Of a DNA stretch of 64,000 nt, positions 27,797 through 35,485 are shown piece by piece. Location of the stretch: positions 1,116,001 to 1,180,000 of the forward strand of contig NZ_AP022595.1 in NCBI RefSeq assembly GCF_010731875.1, given 5' to 3'. A program made the translations under genes and the position numbers. The notes beneath the pieces were generated by a model. It did not search any database. It was not told the origin of the DNA and worked only from the letters and a program-made list of their open reading frames with translations. The DNA is from Mycolicibacterium sarraceniae (GTDB taxonomy: Bacteria > Actinomycetota > Actinomycetes > Mycobacteriales > Mycobacteriaceae). Position 1 is the stretch's first letter; the number at the start of each line of letters is the position of its first letter.

Positions 27797-28942
27797 CTAA
27801 GCCGGCTGCTCGCGCTGCCGGTGCGCGGCGATCACGCTGGCCACGGAGGTGACCACGATCGTCAGCAGCGCACCCAGCATCAGCGCCGACGGTTCACCGG
27901 ACGAGAGCAGGTGGTTCTGGGTGCCCAGGGTGGCCGCGGCCACCGGAACCCCGAGTTGAGCGGCGGCCAGTGCCGACAGCGCCAGGGGTTGACCGGTCAG
28001 CCGGCCTGCACAGTGCGCCAGCACCGCACCCACCCCCAGTCCGACGCCCAGCAAGATGTAGGCGGGATGGTCGCCGAGTTCGCGCACTTGTAGCGAGGCG
28101 CCGAGCCAGACGAAGAACAACGGGCCGAACAGGCCCTCGGTGATGCCGAACAGCTGGCGTGTGAGCCGCCGTGGCTCCCCCGCGGCCTTGACCACCAGAC
28201 CGAGCGCGAAGCCGGCCAACATGATCGACACATGCGTGGAAACCGCGAGCGCGGCGAGCGCAAACAGAACGATGAGGTTGATCCGTAACTCCAGCGCGAA
28301 CCCATGGCGCTGCGAGTAGCGGTGCAGGCGCTTGCGCAATCCCCGGCGGTCAAACCACCGCAACACGACGAACAGCACTACCGCGGCCAGCGCGATCAGC
28401 ACCGCACCGATGGCCGCGGTCAACGCGCGCTCCGGGTTGATCACCAAGGGCAGCAGGACGATCGACGTCGCGTCGGCGATCGCGATCTGGGCCGTGACGC
28501 CCTGCACGGAGGGGCCATCGATACCAAGCGACTGAATCACCGGTAATGCCAGCGCCGCCGATGACGACGCCATCAACACCGCGTACACCGCGGCATGCCC
28601 GGTGTGGAAGACGCTGGCCAGTCCGACCGCGAACACGGTCGCCACCGCACCGACAAGGATGGCCCGCACGACCGCGCCCGGGATCGAGGACCGCAGCGTG
28701 GCATCGCGGATCGGGACGTGGGTGCCCACCACGAACATCACCAACGCGAATCCGATATCGGCCAGCAGACTGAAGGTGGGGTCGCCGGCGTCGACGAGGC
28801 CGAATCCGGTTCTGCCGATGAGTAATCCCACCGCGAGCTCGCCAATGACGACCGGGATACGCAGCCGTGGCACCGACGCGAGCAGCGGACCGGCCATACC
28901 GACGACCGCCACGAGTGCCAGCGCGGAGAAGCCGAAACTCAC
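27797..28942 (-). CDS. CPA2-type cation/proton antiporter
   Basis: 381 aa from GTG 28942; this start overlaps the upstream stop as GTGA, which is why it is preferred to an ATG 30 bp earlier. About twelve hydrophobic helices; IPVVIGELAVGLLIGRTG near the N-terminus and the HTGHAAVYAVLMASSSAAL region fit KefB/NapA-like CPA2 exchangers. No C-terminal TrkA-N domain is present, so it is the short form. Exchanges K+ or Na+ for H+ (family knowledge). Coupled to the ParB-like gene upstream. Confidence 0.88.
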   Translation of the reverse strand: MSFGFSALALVAVVGMAGPLLASVPRLRIPVVIGELAVGLLIGRTGFGLVDAGDPTFSLLADIGFALVMFVVGTHVPIRDATLRSSIPGAVVRAILVGAVATVFAVGLASVFHTGHAAVYAVLMASSSAALALPVIQSLGIDGPSVQGVTAQIAIADATSIVLLPLVINPERALTAAIGAVLIALAAVVLFVVLRWFDRRGLRKRLHRYSQRHGFALELRINLIVLFALAALAVSTHVSIMLAGFALGLVVKAAGEPRRLTRQLFGITEGLFGPLFFVWLGASLQVRELGDHPAYILLGVGLGVGAVLAHCAGRLTGQPLALSALAAAQLGVPVAAATLGTQNHLLSSGEPSALMLGALLTIVVTSVASVIAAHRQREQPA

Positions 28943-29316
28943 GTCGTGGGCGCCCACGATACGAGACGGCACGGAATCGGGGTGTCCTCATCGGTGAGGT
29001 AGCTGGCGCACACCCGGTGATACCCGTCGGCGATCTGCAGGGCATCGGCGGGGGTGCCGCGCACCAGCAGAATCGGTGACAACTTCTTGCCGTGGCCGAT
29101 CTTCTCCACGTCCGAGCGCACATGCGGGTTGTCGGGAGGCAACAGGCTCAGGCGGGCCGCGCGCAGGATGTCTTTGGCCTTGCGGTACACCAGCTTCGCT
29201 GATTTGAGAGCGTTAACGGTGGCCGCCACCGTGGCATCCTCGGCGAGCATGCCCAGGTAATCCGCCGCCGCCTCGTAGTCGTGTTCTTCAGGCTCATCGA
29301 ACCATTTCACCGCCAT
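28939..29316 (-). CDS. ParB/Srx-like domain protein of unknown function
   Basis: 125 aa from ATG 29316. The second half reads LSPILLVRGTPADALQIADG followed by YHRVCASY, which resembles the ParB-N/sulfiredoxin fold motif (ligand-binding DGxHR). No DNA-binding HTH follows, so it is not a partition ParB. TGA overlaps the GTG of the antiporter, so it is co-translated; a regulatory link to the antiporter is possible but unproven. Confidence 0.6.
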   Translation of the reverse strand: MAVKWFDEPEEHDYEAAADYLGMLAEDATVAATVNALKSAKLVYRKAKDILRAARLSLLPPDNPHVRSDVEKIGHGKKLSPILLVRGTPADALQIADGYHRVCASYLTDEDTPIPCRLVSWAPTT

Positions 29317-29341
29317 GATGTGGTGAGGGTACTCGTAGCAC

Positions 29342-29839
29342 CTACACGCCGAACCGTTTCACAAGGACGGACAGCGGATCGTCAGCGTCGCGGGTGCCGC
29401 GGGGGCCGGGGCGTTCGGGGGCGACGAACACGTCCGGACGGGTCCATTCGCGCACGGCCCAGCGTTCGGCGATCGCCCATCTGCCGTCCCGGCGCTCCAT
29501 ATGGTCGACGTAGCGCGCACCGGTGGTGAAGTTGGCCTTTCCCTGGTCAGGCTTGCCCCAATGCGTTGCCGTCAAATACGTCTCGCTGATCGCGATATCG
29601 TCGCCGACGAAGTCGACGTGATGGTTACCTATGAAATGCATTGTCCCTGCCAGGAACTCGAGGCCTCTGCCGAGCCACGGTACGAACTCGTCGACGGTGC
29701 CGTCGAAACCGATGTGGTGGTCGATGCCGTCGGGATGGTAGGCCTGACGCACCAGGTCCAGGTCGAGCCGGTCCACACCGCGGCAGTAGAGCGCGACCAC
29801 ATCGCGGATCGCATGAATGTCAGCCAATCGGTCAGACAC
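29342..29839 (-). CDS. NTF2-like/SnoaL-family protein
   Basis: 165 aa from GTG 29839, chosen because GGAGG lies just upstream with proper spacing; an ATG 12 bp earlier is part of that ribosome site. Cone-shaped NTF2 fold signature: IRDVVALYCRGVDRLD with YHPDGIDHH, and a C-terminal WAIAERWAVREW strand. Typical of SnoaL_4-type dehydratases/isomerases acting on polyketide or steroid-like substrates. Start overlaps the SDR gene's 3' end by 8 bp; both are probably one operon. Confidence 0.8.
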   Translation of the reverse strand: MSDRLADIHAIRDVVALYCRGVDRLDLDLVRQAYHPDGIDHHIGFDGTVDEFVPWLGRGLEFLAGTMHFIGNHHVDFVGDDIAISETYLTATHWGKPDQGKANFTTGARYVDHMERRDGRWAIAERWAVREWTRPDVFVAPERPGPRGTRDADDPLSVLVKRFGV

Positions 29840-30590
29840 CGTAACCTCCATCTACATCGAGCTTTTGGCCGGTGATGAACCCCGCTCGCGGGGAGGCGAG
29901 AAAGCAGACCGCTTCGGCGATGTCGGCGGCGACACCGAAACGTCCCAACGGGGTGTTGCGGCGAGCGGCGTCGAGCGCCTTCTCGTCGAGGTCACCGTCG
30001 GCGATCAGGCGTTCGGCGTTGCCGTCGACCAGCATGCCGGGCCCGACACAGTTGGCACGCACACCAAAGCGGCCTTCCTCGGCCGCGATCCCCCGGATCA
30101 ACGCCTCGATGGCGGCCTTGGGGGCTACCGACAGTCCGTCGCGGACGGCGAAGCGACGCGTCGCCGCTGTCGTCACCGCCACCAGACTGCCGCGCGCGCT
30201 CCGCAGGTGTGGGAGGGCCGCGGCGATGACGTTGAAGAACCCACCGGTATCGGTACCGAGCTGCTGATCGAAGCGTTCCGGGTCGACAGTGCTGAGGTGG
30301 CGCATCGGGACGTGGGCACCAGCGGCGTGGACCACGGTGTGCACACCACCCTGCTCGGCGAACGTGTCGATGACGTGCCGCACCGCTGCGGCATCGGTGA
30401 TGTCGAGCTGTTCGCCGGTGATCTCCGCAGTGGCGAGTGCGGCAGCCTTGGTCGCGTTGCCGTAGTACGTGAAACCCACCCGCGATCCGCGCGCGGCCAG
30501 CATCGCGACGATCGCCGACCCGATGCCGCCGGTGCCACCGACGACGATCGCGGTGCCCGGCAGCGCATTGAAGTCACCCACGCGCTCCAT
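29832..30590 (-). CDS. SDR-family oxidoreductase lacking the catalytic Tyr
   Basis: 252 aa from ATG 30590. Rossmann NAD(P) motif GGTGGIGSAI (residues 18-27), VVHAAGAH in place of NNAG, and C-terminal FITGQKLDVDGGYG. The active-site stretch reads DGLSVAPKAAIEAL: Lys is present but the Tyr four residues before it is Ser, and the catalytic Ser region is VTTAAT. So cofactor binding looks intact while classical catalysis does not. Operon with the NTF2-like gene downstream. Confidence 0.82.
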   Translation of the reverse strand: MERVGDFNALPGTAIVVGGTGGIGSAIVAMLAARGSRVGFTYYGNATKAAALATAEITGEQLDITDAAAVRHVIDTFAEQGGVHTVVHAAGAHVPMRHLSTVDPERFDQQLGTDTGGFFNVIAAALPHLRSARGSLVAVTTAATRRFAVRDGLSVAPKAAIEALIRGIAAEEGRFGVRANCVGPGMLVDGNAERLIADGDLDEKALDAARRNTPLGRFGVAADIAEAVCFLASPRAGFITGQKLDVDGGYGV

Positions 30591-30629
30591 CGTCCCAACC
30601 GCCGCGGCCAGGCTGGCGCCGCGGTACCG

Positions 30630-31976
30630 CTAGGCAGGAATCCAGTTGCCGTGGAAACCGTAGGGGACGCGGCGCGGCAGCTGAATCTTGGCGACCGGCT
30701 CGCCGGCGAAATCGGAGGCGTCCAAGATCACCAGATCGCTGCCGTCACGCGCGGCGTCGTACACGTACGCCATGTACCAGCCGTTGCTCTCGTCGGTCGG
30801 GCCCGACGCCGACGGTACGAAGACCGCCTCGCCCGGACCACCCGGCGCCAATCCGGTGGCGAAACGATGTTCGACGGCACTGCCGGTGACCAGGTCGTGC
30901 CGCACCAGGCTGGCGTCGCCGACCGAGACGCAGTAGCGGGCCGGCAGCCCGGCCAGCCGATCGTCGATCCGCGGAAATTCCACTGCCCGGTCGTCGAGCT
31001 GACGCTCGCTGACGGTGCCGCTCTGCAGGTCGATGGTCCAGCTCCACAGCACCGCGTTAGCGTCGAATCCACCGTTGTCACGCCACAATTCGGCATACCG
31101 AACCGCCTGCAGGACAAGCGATTTACCGTCGGGCGTCTCGTGGGCGTTGGCGACGTGGAACACGTAACAGGGGTCGATCTCGAACCAGCGGATCTCGCCG
31201 AACGGGTCGTCGCGGCGCAACACACCCAGCCGGGCGCCGTAGGCGTCGTCCCAGCGGTAGGGCATATCGCCCTCACCCTTGAGCGCGATGTCGAGGTTGA
31301 ACACGATCGGCAAGTCCATGAAGATGACGTGCTGCGCGGTCAGCGCGAAGTCGTGCATCATCGTCAGCGCCTTCACGTCGACCGGACGGTTGATGGTCAA
31401 CTCTCCATTGGCATCGGCGCGGTGGTAGGTGACGTGCGGCGCGAAAATGCTGCCGTAGCCGAAGAAATGCAGTTCCCCGGTGGTCGGGCAGATCTTGGGG
31501 TGCGCGGTCATCGAGTCGACCAGCTTGCCGCCGAAGTCATAGCAGCCGACCGTTTCCAGATCATTGGTGACCTCGTACGGCAGTGACGACTCGACCAGCG
31601 CCAGCGTCTTACCGGCGTGATTGACGACGTGAGTGTTGGCGACCGCGGCTCGCAGGTCGCGTGTTCCGTCCTCGCGGTAGAGCGGGAACGGATCGAGGAA
31701 GCTGTCGGTGCGCACCCAGCGGTTGCGATACCACTTGGCCGCACCGCCCTCGAGGCGCACGCCGTGGAGCATGCCGTCGCCGGTGAACCAGTGGCCGGTG
31801 GCCGCACGCGGGTTCGGCCCGTTGCGCAGATACCAGCCGTCGAGCTCGGGTGGGATGGCGCCCTCGACAGGAAGCGTGTATTCGGTCAGTTCGTCCGGCA
31901 CCGGCGCGTAGTTGCCACGCTGAAAGAACTGACCCTGGGTGGGCAAGTTGGCTGAATCGGTGGTGATGTCCGTCAT
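30630..31976 (-). CDS. Carotenoid cleavage oxygenase (RPE65 family)
   Basis: 448 aa from ATG 31976. The four iron-ligand His lie in MTAHPKICP, MMHDFALT, VFHVANAHE and the C-terminal GFHGNW, and LRNGPNPR/WFTGDGMLHG near the N-terminus are typical. Cleaves C=C bonds of carotenoids or stilbene-like compounds using Fe(II) and O2; substrate unknown. No carotenoid synthesis genes are in the window. Upstream on its strand are TTGACA (32012-32007), 17 bp, CAGAGT, then seven bases to the ATG, implying a leaderless promoter within a palindrome-rich region shared with a divergent PadR gene. Confidence 0.92.
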   Translation of the reverse strand: MTDITTDSANLPTQGQFFQRGNYAPVPDELTEYTLPVEGAIPPELDGWYLRNGPNPRAATGHWFTGDGMLHGVRLEGGAAKWYRNRWVRTDSFLDPFPLYREDGTRDLRAAVANTHVVNHAGKTLALVESSLPYEVTNDLETVGCYDFGGKLVDSMTAHPKICPTTGELHFFGYGSIFAPHVTYHRADANGELTINRPVDVKALTMMHDFALTAQHVIFMDLPIVFNLDIALKGEGDMPYRWDDAYGARLGVLRRDDPFGEIRWFEIDPCYVFHVANAHETPDGKSLVLQAVRYAELWRDNGGFDANAVLWSWTIDLQSGTVSERQLDDRAVEFPRIDDRLAGLPARYCVSVGDASLVRHDLVTGSAVEHRFATGLAPGGPGEAVFVPSASGPTDESNGWYMAYVYDAARDGSDLVILDASDFAGEPVAKIQLPRRVPYGFHGNWIPA

Positions 31977-32006
31977 ACCGAATACTCTGACAGTCCACAG
32001 ATGACC

Positions 32007-32050
32007 TGTCAATAATGAAATGTCACAGATTGGCGGCGCGTGACATTCCA
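32007..32050. promoter_or_regulatory. Divergent promoter/operator between carotenoid oxygenase and PadR gene
   Basis: Two inverted copies of TGRAATGTCAC stand at 32016-32026 and 32040-32050, with 13 bp between them. Extra TGTCA/TGACA half-sites lie at 31988-31992, 32007-32011 and 32054-32058. The left copy borders the TTGACA -35 box of the oxygenase promoter. The spaced ATGT...ACAT form is what PadR proteins usually bind, so the adjacent PadR is the likely ligand-responsive repressor. Confidence 0.65.
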
Positions 32051-32068
32051 CAACTGACATATCGCACC

Positions 32069-32074
32069 TACGAT
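32069..32074 (+). promoter_or_regulatory. Candidate -10 of the PadR gene, leaderless
   Basis: TACGAT followed by six bases and GTG 32081, so transcription would start at the start codon. No ribosome site precedes the GTG. Confidence 0.5.
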
Positions 32075-32080
32075 AGGGCC

Positions 32081-32605
32081 GTGAGTCTTCGGTACGCGGC
32101 GCTCGGCCTTCTGGCACAGCAGCCCGGCAGCGGGTACGACCTGCTCAAGCGGTTCGAAATCTCGATGGCCAACGTCTGGCCGGCCACCCAGAGCCAGCTC
32201 TACGGCGAGCTCAACAAGCTGGCCAGCGCCGGCCTGATCGAGGTCAGCGATATCGGTCCGCGCGGCCGCAAGGAGTACCGCGTCACCGACGCCGGCCGTG
32301 TGGACCTGCTGCGCTGGATGACCAATCCCCAGGACGACCCGCCGTATCGCAGCGCCGAACTGCTGCGCGTGTTCCTGCTCAGCGAGATGACGCATGAGCA
32401 GGCCAGAGCCTACGTCACCGCCGTGGCCGAGCATTCCGAAGCCGAATTGGCCCGCTACGAGCAGCTGCGCGACGCCATCGACTGGGATGACAACCCCGCC
32501 GGTTTCTACGGGCGGGCAGCCCTGGAATTCGGATTGCGCGCCCAAGCGATGGAGACCGACTGGGCGCGCTGGCTGATCAGGGAAATCGACAAGACATCAG
32601 ATTAA
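32081..32605 (+). CDS. PadR-family transcriptional regulator
   Basis: 174 aa from GTG 32081. N-terminal winged helix: LRYAALGLLAQQPGSGYDLL, then TQSQLYGELNKLASAGLIE as recognition helix and wing with RGRKEYRVTDAG. C-terminal PadR/Vir-like dimerisation helices (about residues 90-170). Divergent from the carotenoid oxygenase across a palindromic operator, so it probably represses that gene and itself in response to a hydrophobic or phenolic ligand (inference from the PadR family). Confidence 0.9.
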   Translation: MSLRYAALGLLAQQPGSGYDLLKRFEISMANVWPATQSQLYGELNKLASAGLIEVSDIGPRGRKEYRVTDAGRVDLLRWMTNPQDDPPYRSAELLRVFLLSEMTHEQARAYVTAVAEHSEAELARYEQLRDAIDWDDNPAGFYGRAALEFGLRAQAMETDWARWLIREIDKTSD

Positions 32606-32608
32606 CCG

Positions 32609-32678
32609 TTGCATCACGATAGTTTCCGATATATCGTCACCGTATCGGAAACGCATTCGGCGTTTCCTGACCAGAAAC
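32609..32678 (+). promoter_or_regulatory. Promoter with overlapping palindromic operators upstream of Gly/Phe-rich PadR gene
   Basis: TTGCAT (32609-32614), 17-bp spacer and TATCGT (32632-32637) make a good promoter. A perfect inverted repeat GTTTCCGATA/TATCGGAAAC (32622-32631 and 32643-32652) covers the spacer and start region, so a bound repressor would block polymerase. A second weaker palindrome GTTTC/GAAAC (32662-32666 and 32674-32678) lies in the leader. The obvious candidate ligand is the PadR protein encoded 11 bp downstream. Confidence 0.7.
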
Positions 32679-32688
32679 GAGAACTTTC

Positions 32689-33462
32689 ATGAACACCCCA
32701 TTTCCCCAGTTCGGCGGCCCTGACATGGGTCGCCCCGGCTTCGGCCCGGGCTTCGGTCCCGGCTTCGGCTTTGCCCCAGCGGGTCGCGGTCGCCGCGGCG
32801 AACGCCACGGCCGTCGCGAGCATCGCGACCAATCAAGTGCGCAGCTCCGCGATCAATTCCGCGAGCACGGCGATGTCCACGACGGTCCGGCCTTCGGCCC
32901 GCGCGGCGGATTCGGTCCGGGCTTCGGTCCAGGTTTCGGCCCCGGTGGCTTCGGTCCAGGTTTCGGCCCCGGTGGCTTCGGTGCCGGTGGACGCGGCGGT
33001 CGCCGCGGACACGGCCGTAGCCGCGGCAAGCGCGGCGACGTGCGCGCCGCAATCCTCAAGCTGCTGGCCGAACGGCCGATGCACGGCTACGAAATGATCC
33101 AGGAGATCGCCGAGCGCACCCAGGATCTATGGAAGCCCAGTCCCGGCTCGGTCTACCCGACCCTGCAGCTGCTGGTCGACGAAGGTCTGCTGGTGGCCAC
33201 CGAATCCGAGGGCAGCAAGAAGCTTTTCGAGCTGACCGACGAGGGCCGCGTGGCCGTCGAGAAGATCGAGACCGCACCGTGGGACGAGATCACCGAAGGT
33301 GCCGACCCCGGCCAGGTGAACATCCGCGCCGCAGTCGGCCAGTTGTTCGGCGCCGTACGGCAGGCGGCTTTCGCTGCCAACTCCGAGCAGCAGCAGCGCA
33401 TCATCGACATCGTCAACAATGCGCGTCGCGAGATCTACCAGATCCTCGGCGAATCCGAGTAA
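32689..33462 (+). CDS. PadR-family regulator with Gly/Phe/Pro-rich N-terminal domain
   Basis: 257 aa from ATG 32689. Residues 1-118 are low complexity: FGPGFGPGF-type repeats interrupted by an Arg/His-rich stretch (GRGRRGERHGRREHR) and followed by GRRGHGRSRGKRG. Residues 119-195 are a PadR winged helix (RAAILKLLAERPMHGYEM, SPGSVYPTLQLL, SKKLFELTDEGR), and a helical C-terminal domain ends the protein. Likely autoregulated through the palindromes upstream. The repeats could drive self-association; that is inference. Confidence 0.85.
   Translation: MNTPFPQFGGPDMGRPGFGPGFGPGFGFAPAGRGRRGERHGRREHRDQSSAQLRDQFREHGDVHDGPAFGPRGGFGPGFGPGFGPGGFGPGFGPGGFGAGGRGGRRGHGRSRGKRGDVRAAILKLLAERPMHGYEMIQEIAERTQDLWKPSPGSVYPTLQLLVDEGLLVATESEGSKKLFELTDEGRVAVEKIETAPWDEITEGADPGQVNIRAAVGQLFGAVRQAAFAANSEQQQRIIDIVNNARREIYQILGESE
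32923..32976 (+). repeat. 27-bp perfect tandem duplication in the PadR gene
   Basis: The unit beginning TTCGGTCCAGGTTTCGGCCC occurs twice back to back (32923-32949 and 32950-32976) without a mismatch and adds nine Gly/Phe-rich residues per copy in frame. Confidence 0.85.
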
Positions 33463-33471
33463 TACGCAGAC

Positions 33472-33514
33472 TTGGGCGCGCTTTCGTGCGCACAGCGCAT
33501 GAAACCGCGCCCAA
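33472..33514. terminator. Bidirectional terminator between PadR gene and glpK
   Basis: TTGGGCGCG and CGCGCCCAA form the outer stem; the interior continues as TTTC/GAAA and TGCGC/GCGCA around an ACA loop, giving a nearly continuous long hairpin. It sits 9 bp after one stop and 7 bp before the other, serving two convergent genes. Confidence 0.85.
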
Positions 33515-33521
33515 CCTGTGT

Positions 33522-35036
33522 CTAGACCTCGACCCAGTCCAGCGTGCGCTGGACGGCTTTGCGCCACCCGGCATAGCCGGCCTCGCGCTGCTCGGAGTTC
33601 CACGCCGGCGACCACCGACGGTCCTCCTGCCAATTGGCCCGCAGGTCGTCGGGATCCGACCAGAATCCGACCGCCAGCCCGGCGGCGTAGGCCGCCCCCA
33701 GCGCCGTCGTCTCGGCGACCACCGGACGCACCACGTCCACGCCGAGCACATCGGCCTGAATCTGCATGCACAACTCGTTCTGGGTGACACCGCCGTCGAC
33801 CTTCAGAACCTCAAGGTGCACACCGGAATCGGCTTCCATCGCATCGACCACGTCGCGGCTCTGGTAGCAGATCGCCTCCAACGTCGCGCGGGCCACGTGC
33901 GCATTCGAGTTGTAGCGGGACAGCCCGACGATCGCGCCGCGCGCGTCCGAGCGCCAATACGGGGCGAACAGTCCCGAGAACGCCGGCACGAAGTACACCC
34001 CGCCGTTGTCCTGCACCTGCGCGGCCAGCGTCTCGCTCTGCGAAGCGCCGCTGATGATGCCCAGCTGATCGCGCAACCACTGCACCGCCGAGCCGGTGAC
34101 GGCGATCGAACCCTCAAGGGCGTAAACGGGTTTGGCGTCCCCGAACTGGTAGCACACGGTGGTCAGCAGCCCGTTTTCGCTGCGCACGATCTTCTCGCCG
34201 GTGTTGAGCAGCAGGAAGTTACCGGTGCCGTAGGTGTTCTTGGCCTCCCCGGGTGCCAGGCACACCTGCCCGACCATCGCGGCCTGCTGATCGCCGAGGC
34301 TCGCGGTCAGCGGTACCTCGCCGCCGACGGAGCCACCGGCCAGCGTCGTCCCGTAGGGGTCCGGTGACGACGACGGCCGGATCTCGGGCAGCATTGCGCG
34401 TGGAATACCGAAGAGCCCCAACAGTTCCTCGTCCCAGTCGAGGGTCTCCAGGTTCATCAGCATGGTGCGGCTGGCGTTGGTCACATCGGTGATGTGCGCG
34501 CCACCTTTTGTTCCGCCGGTGAGGTTCCACAGCACCCAGGTGTCGGGGGTGCCGAACAGGGCGTCACCGCGTTCGGCGTCGGCGCGCACGCCGTCGACAT
34601 TTTCCAGGATCCACTGCAGCTTGCCGCCGGAGAAGTAGGTGGCCGGGGGCAGACCGGCCTTGCGCCGGATGATGTCGCCGCGGCCGTCGCGATCCAGCGC
34701 GGCCGCGATCTTGTCGGTGCGGGTGTCTTGCCAGACGATCGCGTTGTAATACGGCCGGCCCGTCTTGCGGTTCCACACCAGCGTGGTCTCGCGCTGGTTG
34801 GTGATGCCCACCGCGGCGAGGTCACCGGCGGCCAGCTTCGTGGTGTTGAGCGCCGACTTCACGACTGTTTGGGTGCGTTCCCAGATCTCGACCGGGTTGT
34901 GTTCGACCCATCCGGACTGCGGCAGGATCTGCTCGTGCTCGAGCTGGTGCCGGCCGACCTCAGTGCCCTTGTGATCGAAGATCATGCAGCGGGTGCTGGT
35001 GGTGCCTTGGTCAATCGAGGCGACGAAGTCAGCCAA
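33522..35036 (-). CDS. glpK: Glycerol kinase
   Basis: 504 aa, full length. N-terminal [18 protein letters not shown] phosphate-binding loop, [12 protein letters not shown], and the C-terminal FGGY-family signature region [14 protein letters not shown] and [20 protein letters not shown]. Phosphorylates glycerol to glycerol 3-phosphate for catabolism and lipid synthesis. The start is a TTG at 35036 with GAGGAG 6-10 bp upstream; no better ATG/GTG keeps the conserved N-terminus. Homologue of Rv3696c. Confidence 0.95.
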   Translation of the reverse strand: MADFVASIDQGTTSTRCMIFDHKGTEVGRHQLEHEQILPQSGWVEHNPVEIWERTQTVVKSALNTTKLAAGDLAAVGITNQRETTLVWNRKTGRPYYNAIVWQDTRTDKIAAALDRDGRGDIIRRKAGLPPATYFSGGKLQWILENVDGVRADAERGDALFGTPDTWVLWNLTGGTKGGAHITDVTNASRTMLMNLETLDWDEELLGLFGIPRAMLPEIRPSSSPDPYGTTLAGGSVGGEVPLTASLGDQQAAMVGQVCLAPGEAKNTYGTGNFLLLNTGEKIVRSENGLLTTVCYQFGDAKPVYALEGSIAVTGSAVQWLRDQLGIISGASQSETLAAQVQDNGGVYFVPAFSGLFAPYWRSDARGAIVGLSRYNSNAHVARATLEAICYQSRDVVDAMEADSGVHLEVLKVDGGVTQNELCMQIQADVLGVDVVRPVVAETTALGAAYAAGLAVGFWSDPDDLRANWQEDRRWSPAWNSEQREAGYAGWRKAVQRTLDWVEV

Positions 35037-35173
35037 CGGTGCTCCTCAAAGGTCGACGGTAGCCGATGTGGCCAGCATGCCAGCTTCTCGGACGCAGGCA
35101 GTAAAAACGCCAGGTGAAGTGACTCGGAGCGGCAATTCGACACAATTGGTCCAGGTGACGAAGGGGGACGACG

Positions 35174-35479
35174 ATGCCGGACAAGTTGTCTGTCAATGTC
35201 GAAGGAGTAGATGCGTCCGCGACGCAGGTGCAGGGCCACGGCGATGACTTCGCTGCCGGCCACAGTGCCGCTGCAACGCGCATCTGGGCAGCGCACGGCG
35301 GCTGGGCCGGCCAATCGGCGCAATCGTTGGGTGCCTGGGCCGCGACGCTGGGCAAGCGCGCGGAAGCGCTGGTAACCAACGTGGATGACCACGGCCAGCA
35401 CTTACACACCACGGCCCGCACCTTCGCCGTCACCGAAGAGCGACGCGCCGACAAACTGGCTGACGTCTACCGGGGATAA
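35174..35479 (+). CDS. WXG100-like small protein, predicted type VII secretion substrate/partner
   Basis: 101 aa from ATG 35174. Two helices joined by a GGWAGQ turn (a WxG motif at about residues 43-45). The C-terminal segment has FAVTE, a Phe variant of the usual YxxxD/E export motif. The pairing with a large downstream protein beginning LADLDRWDPNAIHEVF recalls Rv0025-Rv0026 and similar mycobacterial pairs. Ribosome site GGGGGACGACG upstream. Next gene starts 6 bp after the stop, indicating a co-translated partner. Confidence 0.75.
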   Translation: MPDKLSVNVEGVDASATQVQGHGDDFAAGHSAAATRIWAAHGGWAGQSAQSLGAWAATLGKRAEALVTNVDDHGQHLHTTARTFAVTEERRADKLADVYRG

Positions 35480-35485
35480 TGCACG

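Noticed and set aside
29817..31586. Long plus-strand open frame of 589 codons
   Set aside because: It is antisense to the SDR and carotenoid oxygenase genes, both of which have full motif sets; high GC leaves opposite frames open.
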